Shown: positions 23,489-32,262 of the stretch, in pieces
Layout of the letters: every line of letters starts with the position of its first letter
Position numbering within the stretch: the stretch's first letter is position 1
Translations under genes and position numbers: made by a program
Notes under the pieces: model-generated
The model's input: the letters and a program-made list of their open reading frames with translations, nothing else
The model's database searches: none
What the model was told of the DNA's origin: nothing
Assembly: GCF_025515305.1 (NCBI RefSeq)
Contig: NZ_JAOPHT010000016.1
Span: forward strand, 1 to 64,000
DNA: 64,000 nt
Source: Roseicyclus sediminis
GTDB taxonomy: Bacteria; Pseudomonadota; Alphaproteobacteria; Rhodobacterales; Rhodobacteraceae
Reading direction: 5' to 3'

Positions 23489-24622
23489 TCAACCCGCGGC
23501 CGCCGCCTTCCGCAGCCGCTCGCGGTTCTGTGCCAACCACTGCAGCGACAGGATCGCGGGCGCGTTCACGAGGTCGCCGCCCTGCAAGAGGGCCATCGCC
23601 TCCTCGAAGCCGACCACATGGCCGAGGATGTCCTCCGCCTCGTTCTCGTGGCCGCCGAGCCGCCCGGCCTCGTCCGGCAGATCGGCGATCCCGATGTAGG
23701 AATAGAGCACATGGGCCACACCGCCGGGCGTCGGGTAGTAGCGGGCGACGAAATGCAGGTCCTCGACATACAGGCCCGCCTCCTCGGCGGCCTCGCGCCG
23801 CGCGGCATCCTCCGGCGCCTCGCCGGCGTCGATCAGGCCCGCGACGGGTTCCAGCAACCAGGGCGAGGGGTCGCCCTGCGCCAGCGGTCCGAACCGAATC
23901 TGCTCGACAAGCAGGATGCGGTCGCGCACCGGATCGTAGGGCAGGACGGTGGCGGCATCCGCCACGCGGAAAACCGCCCGCACCACATCGGCCTGTGTCG
24001 TGCCGTCAAAGCGCGTGTGCCGGGCGACGATCTCTTCCATGGCGTAGAAGCCGTCATAGGGATGGTGCCGTTCGAGGATATGCGCATCCCCGGCGCCAAG
24101 CTGTCCCCCGAGGCGACCGGGACGCCGCCATGCGCGCGTCCTCAGCACTGCATCGGCGCGGGCGCGGATGATATGTGCGATGCGGCCGACTTCCCCGGGG
24201 TCCTGCTGGCCGATGCGGCGGACCATATCGGCCGCCGCCTCCAGCGTGACCGGGCCCCAGGTCGCAATCCAGGCGTCGAGGCTCCAGTCCTCGCCGCTGC
24301 CGGGATCGTCATGGGACGGGCGCCAGACCTCCGCCACGACCCTCTCTCCGGCGACCTCCACCGTGACGGGGGCGCGGCTGTAGCCGAATACCGCCTCATA
24401 CCAGTCGAGCCGCCGCAGCGCCGCCTCGTCAAGCTCGGCTACAAGGCCGCCGGCCCGACCGTCCGGCGCGTCGACGAGGACAGGCCAGTCGCCATGCTCG
24501 GCCCGTTGGCAGCGCTGACCCTCCAACTGAGCGGGCCGCGTCGCGACCTCGCGCCCGGCGACCAGCCGCAGAAGCGGCGCGTGGCGCAGCGTGCCGAAAA
24601 GAAAAACCGTGGTGGTTGCCAT
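23489..24622 (-). CDS. trgB: TrgB: gamma-glutamylcyclotransferase-like / Nudix hydrolase fusion
   Basis: A 377-aa two-domain protein. Residues about 4-110 form a gamma-glutamylcyclotransferase-like domain (VFLFGTLRHAPLL at the N-terminus, then LDWYEAVFGYSRAPVTVEV). Residues about 180-370 form a Nudix hydrolase of the ADP-ribose pyrophosphatase type, with a complete Nudix box at 262-284 (G262, E268, R276, E277, E280, E281, G283). The domain order and the position between trgA and cysK identify it as TrgB, implicated in tellurite resistance in R. sphaeroides. The chemical substrate in that context is not settled. It begins three bases after trgA ends. Confidence 0.9.
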   Translation of the reverse strand: MATTTVFLFGTLRHAPLLRLVAGREVATRPAQLEGQRCQRAEHGDWPVLVDAPDGRAGGLVAELDEAALRRLDWYEAVFGYSRAPVTVEVAGERVVAEVWRPSHDDPGSGEDWSLDAWIATWGPVTLEAAADMVRRIGQQDPGEVGRIAHIIRARADAVLRTRAWRRPGRLGGQLGAGDAHILERHHPYDGFYAMEEIVARHTRFDGTTQADVVRAVFRVADAATVLPYDPVRDRILLVEQIRFGPLAQGDPSPWLLEPVAGLIDAGEAPEDAARREAAEEAGLYVEDLHFVARYYPTPGGVAHVLYSYIGIADLPDEAGRLGGHENEAEDILGHVVGFEEAMALLQGGDLVNAPAILSLQWLAQNRERLRKAAAAG

Positions 24623-24625
24623 GGA

Positions 24626-25084
24626 TCAGCGCCAGAGACGCCCCGCGGCCTCGGTCAGGAGCCCCGCGATCGCGCCGCCGATCAGAAGCGTCGCCCAGAT
24701 ATGCGGGATTTCAAGGGTCTGGAGGAAGTACTGCAGGAACAGGTCGAGCGTCGCGATCACCGCCTCGCCCGGACTGTCGTAGCGCAGGTTGGCCGAACGC
24801 ATGAACATAGTGCGCAGTGCGAACAGAAGGATGCCGAAGAAGGCGACCTGCACCCCGCAGCGCACCCCGTTGCCCAAGGCGACCCCGACACCCTGCCCCG
24901 CACGGCTGCCCGACACCATCCACCCCTGCCAGAGGCCGATCATCGCGATGGACAGGGGAAAGTAGGTTGCGGCCATTTCCGGCGGAAAGGTCAGCAGCGT
25001 GAAGGTCGCCGCCTGCCATCCCACCACGAAGAACAGGATCGCCGCGACCAGTTTGGCCGCCGTGGGCATCTGCCGCTTGGGCAT
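24626..25084 (-). CDS. trgA: TrgA family membrane protein (tellurite resistance)
   Basis: A small integral membrane protein of about 150 aa with four hydrophobic segments. The start region MPTAAKLVAAILFFVVGWQA is the family hallmark, and the C-terminus has ATLLIGGAIAGLLTEAAGRL. TrgA is the first gene of the Rhodobacter tellurite-resistance cluster. The start is uncertain: ATG codons lie at 25114, 25084 and 25069, and none has a strong ribosome site at ideal spacing. The 25069 start would give the shortest form, closest to relatives. It lies 116 bases downstream of cfa on the same strand. Confidence 0.85.
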   Translation of the reverse strand: MPKRQMPTAAKLVAAILFFVVGWQAATFTLLTFPPEMAATYFPLSIAMIGLWQGWMVSGSRAGQGVGVALGNGVRCGVQVAFFGILLFALRTMFMRSANLRYDSPGEAVIATLDLFLQYFLQTLEIPHIWATLLIGGAIAGLLTEAAGRLWR

Positions 25085-25200
25085 GCCCGACTGGGTTTGC
25101 GGATCGAAGAACATGCGCGGGATCAAACCTTCCGATTGGGGCCCATTTGTGGCCAAACCGCGCAAAACGAGCGGATTTCGCAAAAGCGGCGCATCAATGT

Positions 25201-26409
25201 TCAGATTGGCCGCCGCACGGTGATCTGGGTCACGTCGGTGTTCCCGAAATGGAACGTCGACGCGCAGGAACACAGGTAGAAATTCCACATCCGCCGGAAC
25301 CGCTCGTCGAAGCCCAGTGCCGCGACCTCGTCCCAACGGGCGTTGAACGTCTCGTGCCAGCGCCGCAGCGTCTGAGAATAGCTCTCGCCGAACTCGATCG
25401 AGCCCGCGATCTCCAGTCCCGCACGGCCCACCTCTTCGCGCAACACCTTGGGCGCGGGCAGCATGCCGCCGGGGAAGATGTACTTCTGGATGAAGTCCAC
25501 GCCGCGCCGGTAGATCTCCCAGCGGCGGTCCTGCACGGTGATGATCTGCAGCGTCGCCTGCCGGCCGGGCTTCAGCCGTTCGCGCAGGGTGTCGAAATAG
25601 ACCGGCCAGTAGCGTTCGCCCACCGCCTCGAACATCTCGATCGAGGCGATGCCGTCGTAGATACCCTTCTCGTCGCGGTAGTCCTGCAGCTTGATCTCGA
25701 CCCGGTCCGAGAGGCCCGCACGGGCGATCCGCTCGACCGCGTAGTCATGCTGTTCCTTCGAGATGGTCAGGCCCGTCACCCGCAGCCCGCGCTCCTTCGC
25801 GGCGTATTCCGCGAAGCCGCCCCAGCCGCAGCCGATCTCGAGCACGTGCTCGCCCGGCTGGGCGCCCATCTGGTCGACCATCGAGGCGTACTTGGCGATC
25901 TGCGCCGCTTCCAGGCTCTCCTGGCCGGTTTCGAACTTGGCCGAGGAATAGGTCATCGTGTCGTCCAGCCAGAGCCCGTAGAACTCGTTGCCCAGATCGT
26001 AGTGGTAGGAGATGTTCTTCTTCGCCTGCCGCTTCGAATTCGACTGCAACCAGAAGCGCAGCCGCTCGTAGGCGCGCACCAGGCCCATGCCGAGAAAGCC
26101 GTCGTAGACCTCCTCGTTGTCGGCATGGACGAGATCCATGAAGGCCTGCAGGTCCGGCGTCGACCACCACTCGTCGAGATAGGCCTCGCAGAAGCCCAGG
26201 TCGCCCTCGCGGATCAGCCGCCCGAAGATGTCGGTGTTGTGGATGTGCAGCTCGGCAACCGGGCCGGGCTTCGGCCCCTCGGTGCGGAAGACGCGGCCGT
26301 CGGGCAGCACCATGTCGAGCCGCCCGTGCTCCATCCGTCCCGCCTGTTCGAAGACCGCGTTGAAGTATCGCGGAAGCCCGGTTTCACCCGATGTCGTGGT
26401 CTTTATCAT
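25201..26409 (-). CDS. cfa: Cyclopropane-fatty-acid synthase family methyltransferase
   Basis: A 402-aa SAM-dependent enzyme that methylenates unsaturated acyl chains in membrane phospholipids. KKNISYHYDLGNEFYGLWLD and MTYSSAKFE are family signatures, VLEIGCGWGGFAEYAA is the SAM-binding glycine motif, and IEMFEAVGERYWPVYF and FIQKYIFPGG complete the pattern. The start at MIKTTTSG (26409) was chosen because a longer frame reads into phrB. It follows phrB by 75 bases in the same direction. In R. sphaeroides a photolyase gene and a cfa gene are neighbours in the RpoE/ChrR singlet-oxygen regulon; no clear RpoE promoter was seen here. Confidence 0.92.
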   Translation of the reverse strand: MIKTTTSGETGLPRYFNAVFEQAGRMEHGRLDMVLPDGRVFRTEGPKPGPVAELHIHNTDIFGRLIREGDLGFCEAYLDEWWSTPDLQAFMDLVHADNEEVYDGFLGMGLVRAYERLRFWLQSNSKRQAKKNISYHYDLGNEFYGLWLDDTMTYSSAKFETGQESLEAAQIAKYASMVDQMGAQPGEHVLEIGCGWGGFAEYAAKERGLRVTGLTISKEQHDYAVERIARAGLSDRVEIKLQDYRDEKGIYDGIASIEMFEAVGERYWPVYFDTLRERLKPGRQATLQIITVQDRRWEIYRRGVDFIQKYIFPGGMLPAPKVLREEVGRAGLEIAGSIEFGESYSQTLRRWHETFNARWDEVAALGFDERFRRMWNFYLCSCASTFHFGNTDVTQITVRRPI

Positions 26410-26484
26410 TGTCGTTTTCCATGTCGTTCCGGCATCTTGGCCCGATGCCGCCGCGTTAGACAAGCCCCGGTCTGGCCGGGACAT

Positions 26485-27903
26485 TCAGAAGCTTCGGTTG
26501 GAATAGGCGTCGAGCGCCCGCTGCCGTCCCAGCGCCGTGTCGACCACCGGCCGCGCCGGGTAACGGTCGGCCGCCGACATGCCCCAGCTTTCGGGAATGG
26601 CATCGAAGTAGCTCCGCGCCGCCTGCGGCGGATCGGAGGACAGTTCGGCCACCCAGCGGCGCCGGTAGCGGCCGTGGGGATCGAACTTCTCGGCCTGCGT
26701 CTCGGGGTTGAACACCCGGAAATAGGGCGCCGCGTCCGGTCCCGATCCGGCCGACCATTGCCAGCCCATCGCGTTCGAGGCCGGATCCCAGTCGACGAGG
26801 CAATCCTCGAACCAGTCGAGCCCGATTTTCCAGTGGGTCAGAAGGTGCTTGCAGAGATAGGAGGCGACGAGCATCCGCGCGCGGTTGTGCATCCGCCCCG
26901 TCACGTACATCTCGCGCATCGCGGCGTCGACGACCTGCATGCCCGTGCGGCCCCGCCTCCAGGCGCGCACGTCCTCGCGCCCGGCATCCTCGTTCCACGG
27001 AAAGGCATCCCAGTCCTCGCGCCAGTTCGTCTCCACGATATGGGGCGTGTGATGGACGAGGTGATGGGCGAAGTCGCGCCAGACGAGCTCCTTGAGGAAG
27101 GTCTCGGCCCCGGGCTTGCCCTGCTCCATCGCGCGCATCCCCGCCCACCAGCAGGTCCGCGCCGAGATCTCTCCATGAGTGAGGTTTTCCGACAGGTGCG
27201 ACGTCCCGTCCCGCGCGAGGTCGTCGCGACGATCGGCATAGTCCGCGATGCCCTCGGCGATGAATGCGCCGAGCCGCCCGCGCGCGGCCTCCTCGCCGAC
27301 GGCGAGATAGGGGCGCACGATCTCCGCGCCGCGCCGCATCGCGTCGCCGAGGCCCATGCCGGCGATATCCTCCGACGCGGGCCAGACCTCGGGCGCGGCA
27401 AGCTTCGGCACCGCCAGGGGTTCGCCCGGATCGCGGCCCCGCACCGCCTTCCAGAACGGCGTGTAGACACGGTAGAACCCGCCCACACCGGTCGCGACCG
27501 TCCATGGCTCGAAAAGGACATGCGCGCCGTGGCTGCGCGCCTCGACGCCCTCGGCCTTCAGCGCGGCCTTCACCGCCTCGTCCCGCCGGCGCGCGGCGGG
27601 ATCGTAGAGCCGGTTCCAGTGCACCTCGCGCGCGCCGGTCTCGGCGATCAGGGCGCGCAGAACGTCGAGCGCCCGTCCCCGCCGCACGATGAGCCTCGAT
27701 CCCGCCCCGGCCAGGGCCGCGCCGAACGCCTCCGCGCCGAGGCCGAGCCGCCATTTCGGCGCCGCGCCGTGGCCTTCCATGACCTCGTCGACGACAAAGA
27801 CCGGGATCACCGGGCACCCCGAGGCCGCCGCCGCGCAGAGCGCGGGGTTGTCGCCCAGCCGGAAGTCCCGCCGCGCCCAGTAAAGGATCGGTGTTCTGGT
27901 CAT
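26485..27903 (-). CDS. phrB: Deoxyribodipyrimidine photolyase
   Basis: A 472-aa FAD photolyase that repairs UV-induced cyclobutane dimers with blue light. The N-terminal alpha/beta antenna-binding domain begins PILYWARRDFRLGDNPALCA. The C-terminal FAD domain has WRRGRTGMQVVDAAMREMYV, the RMHNRARMLVASYLCKHLL segment and DPASNAMGWQW. The start at 27903 (MTRTPILYW) was taken over 27918 on family resemblance. A strong hairpin lies upstream that ends the dmdA-acuI transcript, so phrB must have its own promoter. Confidence 0.93.
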   Translation of the reverse strand: MTRTPILYWARRDFRLGDNPALCAAAASGCPVIPVFVVDEVMEGHGAAPKWRLGLGAEAFGAALAGAGSRLIVRRGRALDVLRALIAETGAREVHWNRLYDPAARRRDEAVKAALKAEGVEARSHGAHVLFEPWTVATGVGGFYRVYTPFWKAVRGRDPGEPLAVPKLAAPEVWPASEDIAGMGLGDAMRRGAEIVRPYLAVGEEAARGRLGAFIAEGIADYADRRDDLARDGTSHLSENLTHGEISARTCWWAGMRAMEQGKPGAETFLKELVWRDFAHHLVHHTPHIVETNWREDWDAFPWNEDAGREDVRAWRRGRTGMQVVDAAMREMYVTGRMHNRARMLVASYLCKHLLTHWKIGLDWFEDCLVDWDPASNAMGWQWSAGSGPDAAPYFRVFNPETQAEKFDPHGRYRRRWVAELSSDPPQAARSYFDAIPESWGMSAADRYPARPVVDTALGRQRALDAYSNRSF

Positions 27904-27987
27904 TCTCGCGTCGCCCACCCGTCTGTCCCGCGCGAGTTAAGGCCGCGGCCCCCTCCGTCAAGGAACACGCGCAGCTTCATCCTGGCA

Positions 27988-28038
27988 GAAAACTCCGGGG
28001 GAGCGCCGCAAGGCGCGGGGGCAGCGCCCCCTTGCGCC
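27988..28038 (-). terminator. GC-rich terminator after acuI
   Basis: Read on the minus strand, a hairpin with the stem GGGGG/CCCCC (28027-28031 and 28017-28021), extended by GGCGC/GCGCC, is followed by GGAGTTTTC. It begins eight bases after the acuI stop. Similar GC-rich hairpins with a trailing CCGGAGT and T run are common after genes in this family of bacteria. Confidence 0.65.
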
Positions 28039-28045
28039 GCCGGCC

Positions 28046-29038
28046 TCAGGCCGAAACGTCCACCACGACGCGGCCCCGGACGCCCCCCTTCAGGATCGCG
28101 CGACCGAGATCGGGCAGATCGGCGAGGCCCGCCGGCTGCACCATCGCCTCGAGCTTGTCCATCGGCACGTCGCGGGCCACGCGCTCCCAGGCCCTGACCC
28201 GGTTCCCGTAGGGCTGCATCACGCTGTCGATCCCCAGAAGGTTCACGCCGCGCAACAGGAACGGCACCACCGTCGCGGGCAGTTGCGCGCCGCCCGCCAG
28301 ACCCACCGCCGCGACCGACGCACCGTATTTCATCTGCCCGAGCACGCGCGCCAGCATCGCGCCGCCCACGGCATCGACGCACCCAGCCCAGGTCTCGGCC
28401 TCCAGCGGCCGCTTCACCGTCTCGGCCAGCTCCTCGCGGGGCACGATCCGCTTGGCGCCGAGGTCCGTGAGGTAATCGGCCTGCTCGGGCCGCCCGGTGA
28501 CGGCGGCGACCTCGTAACCGAGATGCGCCAGCGCGGCAGTGGCGACCGAGCCCACCCCGCCCGCAGCTCCAGTCACGAGAACCTCACCATTTCCGGGCGT
28601 TAGACCATGATCTTCAAGCGCCATGATCGCGAGCATCGCGGTCAGGCCCGCGGTCCCCACCGCCATGGCAGAGCGCGTCGTCAGCCCCTCGGGCAGCGGG
28701 ACCAGCCAGTCGGCCCTGACCCGCGCCTTCTCGGCATAACCGCCCCAATGCACCTCGCCCACGCGCCAGCCTGTCAGCACCACCTTGTCGCCGGGCTTGT
28801 AACGGGCGTCGTCGCTGGCCTCCACGGTGCCGGCGAAGTCGATGCCCGGGACATGGGGATACTTCCGCACGAGCCCGCCGCCCGAGCCCAGGCAAAGGCC
28901 GTCCTTGTAGTTCAGCGTCGAATATTCGACCGCCACGGTCACGTCGCCCTCGGGCAGCGCGTCGTCCTCGAGCGTCCGGACCATGGCCGATTTCTGGCCC
29001 TGTTCTTCCTCTTCCACCACCAAGGCACGAAATGTCAT
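28046..29038 (-). CDS. acuI: Acrylyl-CoA reductase (NADPH), AcuI-type
   Basis: A 330-aa zinc-free medium-chain reductase. It resembles the quinone-oxidoreductase group and in particular AcuI, which reduces toxic acryloyl-CoA to propionyl-CoA during DMSP catabolism. Visible features are STLNYKDGLCLGSGGGLV, HVPGIDFAGTV, and the NADPH-binding VLVTGAAGGVGSVATAALAH. The gene starts 34 bases after dmdA; the dmdA-acuI pairing is known from Ruegeria pomeroyi and supports the specific call. Without that context it would only be called an MDR-family oxidoreductase. Confidence 0.88.
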   Translation of the reverse strand: MTFRALVVEEEEQGQKSAMVRTLEDDALPEGDVTVAVEYSTLNYKDGLCLGSGGGLVRKYPHVPGIDFAGTVEASDDARYKPGDKVVLTGWRVGEVHWGGYAEKARVRADWLVPLPEGLTTRSAMAVGTAGLTAMLAIMALEDHGLTPGNGEVLVTGAAGGVGSVATAALAHLGYEVAAVTGRPEQADYLTDLGAKRIVPREELAETVKRPLEAETWAGCVDAVGGAMLARVLGQMKYGASVAAVGLAGGAQLPATVVPFLLRGVNLLGIDSVMQPYGNRVRAWERVARDVPMDKLEAMVQPAGLADLPDLGRAILKGGVRGRVVVDVSA

Positions 29039-29072
29039 GTCGGTCTCCCTCGTCTTTCCGGTTGCGTGAATT

Positions 29073-30197
29073 TCACGCGGCAATCGTCTGTTTTTCTTCC
29101 CAGAAACTTCCCTGAACCATTGCGGGAAAGCTTCCGTCCTGGGTTTGAACCGTCAGTTCGGTGCCCGCGTCCCAGTGGGTCATGCGAACCATGCCTATTG
29201 CAACCCCACACCCGTAATCTGGCGATATCGCCGCCGAGGTGACGCTGCCCACGCGCTTGTCTCCGGCCAGAAGCGGCCAACCCCGGTCGCATCGCGGCAG
29301 CTTCTTGGCGTCGATCCCGATCGGCCGGATCTGCTTGACCGGGCCTTCCTTGGCCACCCGCAGGAGCGCGTCGCGCCCGATGCAGCCGATGGCCGTCGCC
29401 GTGTTGCAGAACCGCCCCAGCCCGCATTCATGCGGCGTGTTCTCGCGCGTCATGTCGTTGCCGTAGCTCAGCAGGCCCGCTTCCACCCGCTCGATCCCGT
29501 TGGGGCAGCCCGCGCGCACGTCGAGGTCGCGGCCCGCCTCCATCAGCGCATCCCAGAGCGGCATTCCGATGTCCTCGCCCTCGACATAGATCTCGAAGCC
29601 GCCCTGCTTGGAATAGCCGGACCGCGCGATGACAAGGTCGCGGCCCTTGAAGTCGAAATGCCCGAAGCGGAAGAAGCGCACCTGCCGCACGCCATCGCCG
29701 AAGACCCGCGCCATCAGGTCGTCCGACAGCGGCCCCTGCACGGCCAGCGGCGAGACGTCGGGCTCGTCGATCAGCACGTCGAGGCGGTAGCCGTTGGCGA
29801 TGGCCTTGATCCACAGCAGAAGGTCGCTGTCGGCGATGGAGATCCACCAGCGGTCCTCGGCCAGCTTCACGGCGACGGGGTCGTTCAGCATGCCGCCCGT
29901 CTCGTCGACCATCGGCACGTAGTAGCACTGGCCGGGCAACATGCCCCGCAGGTCGCGCGGCGTCAGCATCTGCACGAGGCGGCCCGCGTCGGGCCCCCGC
30001 ACCTCCACCTGCCGCTCGCAGGCCACGTCCCAGATCTGCACGGCGGACTTGAGGTGGCGGTAATCCTCCTCGACCGAACGGAAGACCGTGGGCAGGAGCA
30101 TGTGGTTGTAGACCGTGTAGGCCGAGACGCCCGCACGCTCGACACCGTCGGAGAAGGGTGTGCGCCGGAGACGGCGCGAGGGGGAGATCAGCGCCAT
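29073..30197 (-). CDS. dmdA: Dimethylsulfoniopropionate demethylase
   Basis: A 374-aa tetrahydrofolate-dependent enzyme of the GcvT fold that takes a methyl group from DMSP to give methylmercaptopropionate. SRRLRRTPF at the N-terminus, AYTVYNHMLLPTVFRSVEED, MLTPRDLRGMLPGQCYYVP and GNDMTRENTPHECGLGRFCN agree closely with authentic Roseobacter DmdA, beyond general GcvT similarity. The start is ATG 30197, overlapping the end of the DinB-like gene by ten bases; the longer frame reads through that gene. It is the fourth gene of a five-gene leftward operon ending with acuI. The downstream methylmercaptopropionate genes dmdB, dmdC and dmdD are not in the window. Confidence 0.93.
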   Translation of the reverse strand: MALISPSRRLRRTPFSDGVERAGVSAYTVYNHMLLPTVFRSVEEDYRHLKSAVQIWDVACERQVEVRGPDAGRLVQMLTPRDLRGMLPGQCYYVPMVDETGGMLNDPVAVKLAEDRWWISIADSDLLLWIKAIANGYRLDVLIDEPDVSPLAVQGPLSDDLMARVFGDGVRQVRFFRFGHFDFKGRDLVIARSGYSKQGGFEIYVEGEDIGMPLWDALMEAGRDLDVRAGCPNGIERVEAGLLSYGNDMTRENTPHECGLGRFCNTATAIGCIGRDALLRVAKEGPVKQIRPIGIDAKKLPRCDRGWPLLAGDKRVGSVTSAAISPDYGCGVAIGMVRMTHWDAGTELTVQTQDGSFPAMVQGSFWEEKQTIAA

Positions 30198-30703
30198 TCC
30201 GGCACCTCCTCGGGCATGAAGGGAAGGTCCGTGTCGTCGGGACGCGCGCCCGCCGCCGTGAGCATCGCGTGGACCTGCCCGCGATGATGGGTCTGATGAT
30301 TGAAGAGGTGCATGACGCAGAGCGCGAAGGGCTTGGCCATGTCGCGCCCGAGCACGGAGGAATGCCACCGCAGGTCGCCCGACAACTCCTCGTCCGTCAC
30401 CATCCAGGCCCAGCCGGCGACGCGCGCGTCGAGCTTCGGGCGTTCGGCCCAGAGCGTCGGCCAGTCGAAGCGGTCGGCCGAACCCGATATGGCGCCGCCC
30501 GGCCCCTCGCCGCCGTCGAAGCGCGCCATCCACATCAGGTCGCCCCACATGAGGTGGCTGAGCGTCGCCCGGATCGAGCCGAAGAAGGCGCCGCGGTCTT
30601 CTTCCCGCGCCGCCTCGGACAGGCCCGCCGCAGCATGGTAGAGCGACTGGTTCTGCCAGGCGTTGTAGCGTGCCATGGTCTGGCAATAGGCGGGCGTGAT
30701 CAT
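30188..30703 (-). CDS. DinB family protein
   Basis: A 171-aa four-helix-bundle protein of the DinB/YfiT family. Metal-binding histidines are expected and seen at LSHLMWGDL (His in the first helix pair) and HLFNHQTHHRGQ (the C-terminal HxxxH). Relatives include thiol-dependent S-transferases and glutathione-linked enzymes, so a role in thiol chemistry alongside DMSP breakdown is an attractive guess without direct support. It overlaps dmdA by ten bases and starts four bases after the DUF1326 stop. Confidence 0.88.
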   Translation of the reverse strand: MITPAYCQTMARYNAWQNQSLYHAAAGLSEAAREEDRGAFFGSIRATLSHLMWGDLMWMARFDGGEGPGGAISGSADRFDWPTLWAERPKLDARVAGWAWMVTDEELSGDLRWHSSVLGRDMAKPFALCVMHLFNHQTHHRGQVHAMLTAAGARPDDTDLPFMPEEVPEWR

Positions 30704-30707
30704 GTGC

Positions 30708-31418
30708 CTATTTCCCGGCCGAACCCGACCAGTCGATGGCGCAGATCTCGCCCGACTTGCCCGAGAGGTCCCAGACCCGCCCGAAATCGCGCACCTTGGA
30801 CTTCAGCCCGCGCGCGGCGATAACGTCGGGACCCATCCAGTATTTCGTGTTGCTGATCACCACCGGATGATCCGGCGAGGCGCCATCGATCATCTCGATC
30901 TCGCCCTGGATCTTGCGGCCGACATAGAGACCGCGCTTGCGCCCCTCGCGGACGATCTCGACCTTCTCGCGCTCGGCCCCGATGATCTCGGAGACAAGGA
31001 GGGTGAAAAGGCCGGTGGTGCCGCCCGCGGCCCCCGACAGGATCTGCAGCAGGCCATTGTACGCCTTGCCGCTCGCGCGCTCGTCGATATAGGCCGCCAC
31101 CTTCCAGTCGCCCTCGGCCATCTTGCCGGGGATCTCGACCATGAGACCCACGTTCAGGCCCGCAAGGCTCTCGCCCTCGTAGTGGCCTTCGTCGATGGCG
31201 ATGGCCATCCAGGCCTTGCAGGTGCCGTCGGTCGGCGGGTGTTTCCCGAGGCTGACGACGCAGGGGCAGAACACGGTGCAGGAGCAGTTGAGGAACAGCT
31301 CCCCCTTGATCGCCCAGTCGGTCGGGCGCATCTGCCGGCGCTTGGGGTTTTCCACCCGGCTGTCGATGCGTTGGCTGACCGGCAGTCGGTCGGCGTCGGC
31401 TCTGCGTTTCACGGCCAT
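30708..31418 (-). CDS. DUF1326 domain-containing protein
   Basis: A 236-aa protein whose core opens with TDWAIKGELFLNCSCTVFCP, a Cys-rich motif (CSCTVFCPC) diagnostic of DUF1326. The remainder is beta-rich (GKAYNGLLQILSGAAGG, then IQGEIEMIDG). The cysteines suggest metal or redox binding. It is usually found next to DUF2182 membrane proteins, as here, 12 bases downstream of one. Its biochemical role is not known. Confidence 0.9.
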   Translation of the reverse strand: MAVKRRADADRLPVSQRIDSRVENPKRRQMRPTDWAIKGELFLNCSCTVFCPCVVSLGKHPPTDGTCKAWMAIAIDEGHYEGESLAGLNVGLMVEIPGKMAEGDWKVAAYIDERASGKAYNGLLQILSGAAGGTTGLFTLLVSEIIGAEREKVEIVREGRKRGLYVGRKIQGEIEMIDGASPDHPVVISNTKYWMGPDVIAARGLKSKVRDFGRVWDLSGKSGEICAIDWSGSAGK

Positions 31419-31430
31419 GTCTTTCCTCCG

Positions 31431-32192
31431 TCAGATGAGGGCGGCAACGAGCGTCACGAGCCCGCCCGCGATCAGTAGTCCACCCAGCGGCCGGGTGATC
31501 ACCGCGCCGATCCAGGTGAGTTTCTCGAGCGCCATCACGAGGGTGGCGAGCCCCATGAAGGCGAGGTTCATCACGCCACCCGCGAAGGCGAGCAGCATCA
31601 GCGCCCAGCAGCAGCCGAGGCAGACCGCGCCGAGGCGGAGGCCGTTCCGGAACGGCCCCTCCGCCCAGTGTTCCATGAAGAAGGCCAGCGGCGCGCGGCA
31701 CTGGCTGAGGCAGGCCTCCTTGAAGGCGCTGAACTGGTAAAGCCCGGCCAGGACCAGAAGCCCGCCCGACAGCGCCGCCGAGCGGCTGTCGCCGAAGACG
31801 GTCAGCAGGCCTGCCTGCGTCAGCGCCATCTGCGCGCCCGCCGCAAGGACGGAGAACCCCGCCCAGATCAGGAGGTATCCGCCCAGCAGCGCGCCGAATC
31901 GCGTCTGGGTCCGCGCGCCAAGCTCGTCATAGGTGGCAAAGGCGGGAAGTGCGGTCGGCGCCATCATCGCGGCGCTCATCAGGAGCCACATGGCGACAAG
32001 GCCCGCGAAGCCCGCCGCATCCGGCGACACGATGCACAGGCTGCGCAGGAATTCCGCCCCGTAGATGGCCCCCGCCTCACGCAGATCCTGCGGCAGAGCC
32101 ATGACGTAGAGCGCGGCCCATGCAACGAAGATACCGCCGTAAAGCGCCAGCCAGTGCGGGCGCGTCATGCCGCGAATGCGTGCCGCAACCAT
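31431..32192 (-). CDS. DUF2182 membrane protein
   Basis: A 253-aa membrane protein with six to seven hydrophobic segments and the family features WLLMSAAMMAPTALP, FKEACLSQCRAPLAFFMEHW and LGAVCLGCCWALMLLAFAGG. The cysteine pairs imply metal binding. A GGAGGATCGCGGAGC stretch precedes the ATG at 32192; a second ATG eight codons in is also possible. It is the first gene of the leftward dmdA operon and is divergent from the GntR regulator 70 bases away. Confidence 0.9.
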   Translation of the reverse strand: MVAARIRGMTRPHWLALYGGIFVAWAALYVMALPQDLREAGAIYGAEFLRSLCIVSPDAAGFAGLVAMWLLMSAAMMAPTALPAFATYDELGARTQTRFGALLGGYLLIWAGFSVLAAGAQMALTQAGLLTVFGDSRSAALSGGLLVLAGLYQFSAFKEACLSQCRAPLAFFMEHWAEGPFRNGLRLGAVCLGCCWALMLLAFAGGVMNLAFMGLATLVMALEKLTWIGAVITRPLGGLLIAGGLVTLVAALI

Positions 32193-32236
32193 GCTCCGCG
32201 ATCCTCCCCGAACGCGAAAATCCCTTGCGCAGATAA

Positions 32237-32262
32237 TTGTCAGACTTTTAAATGTCTGACAA
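32237..32262. promoter_or_regulatory. Perfect inverted repeat, candidate GntR operator
   Basis: Arms TTGTCAGAC (32237-32245) and GTCTGACAA (32254-32262) are exact reverse complements around an AT-rich eight-base centre. The right arm touches the regulator's ATG. Its size, symmetry and place between divergent genes fit an operator for the FadR-type regulator, able to control both its own gene and the DUF2182-to-acuI operon. Confidence 0.75.

Noticed and set aside
25147-28197. A 1016-aa plus-strand open frame
   Set aside because: It runs antisense to cfa and phrB and shows only compositional bias.
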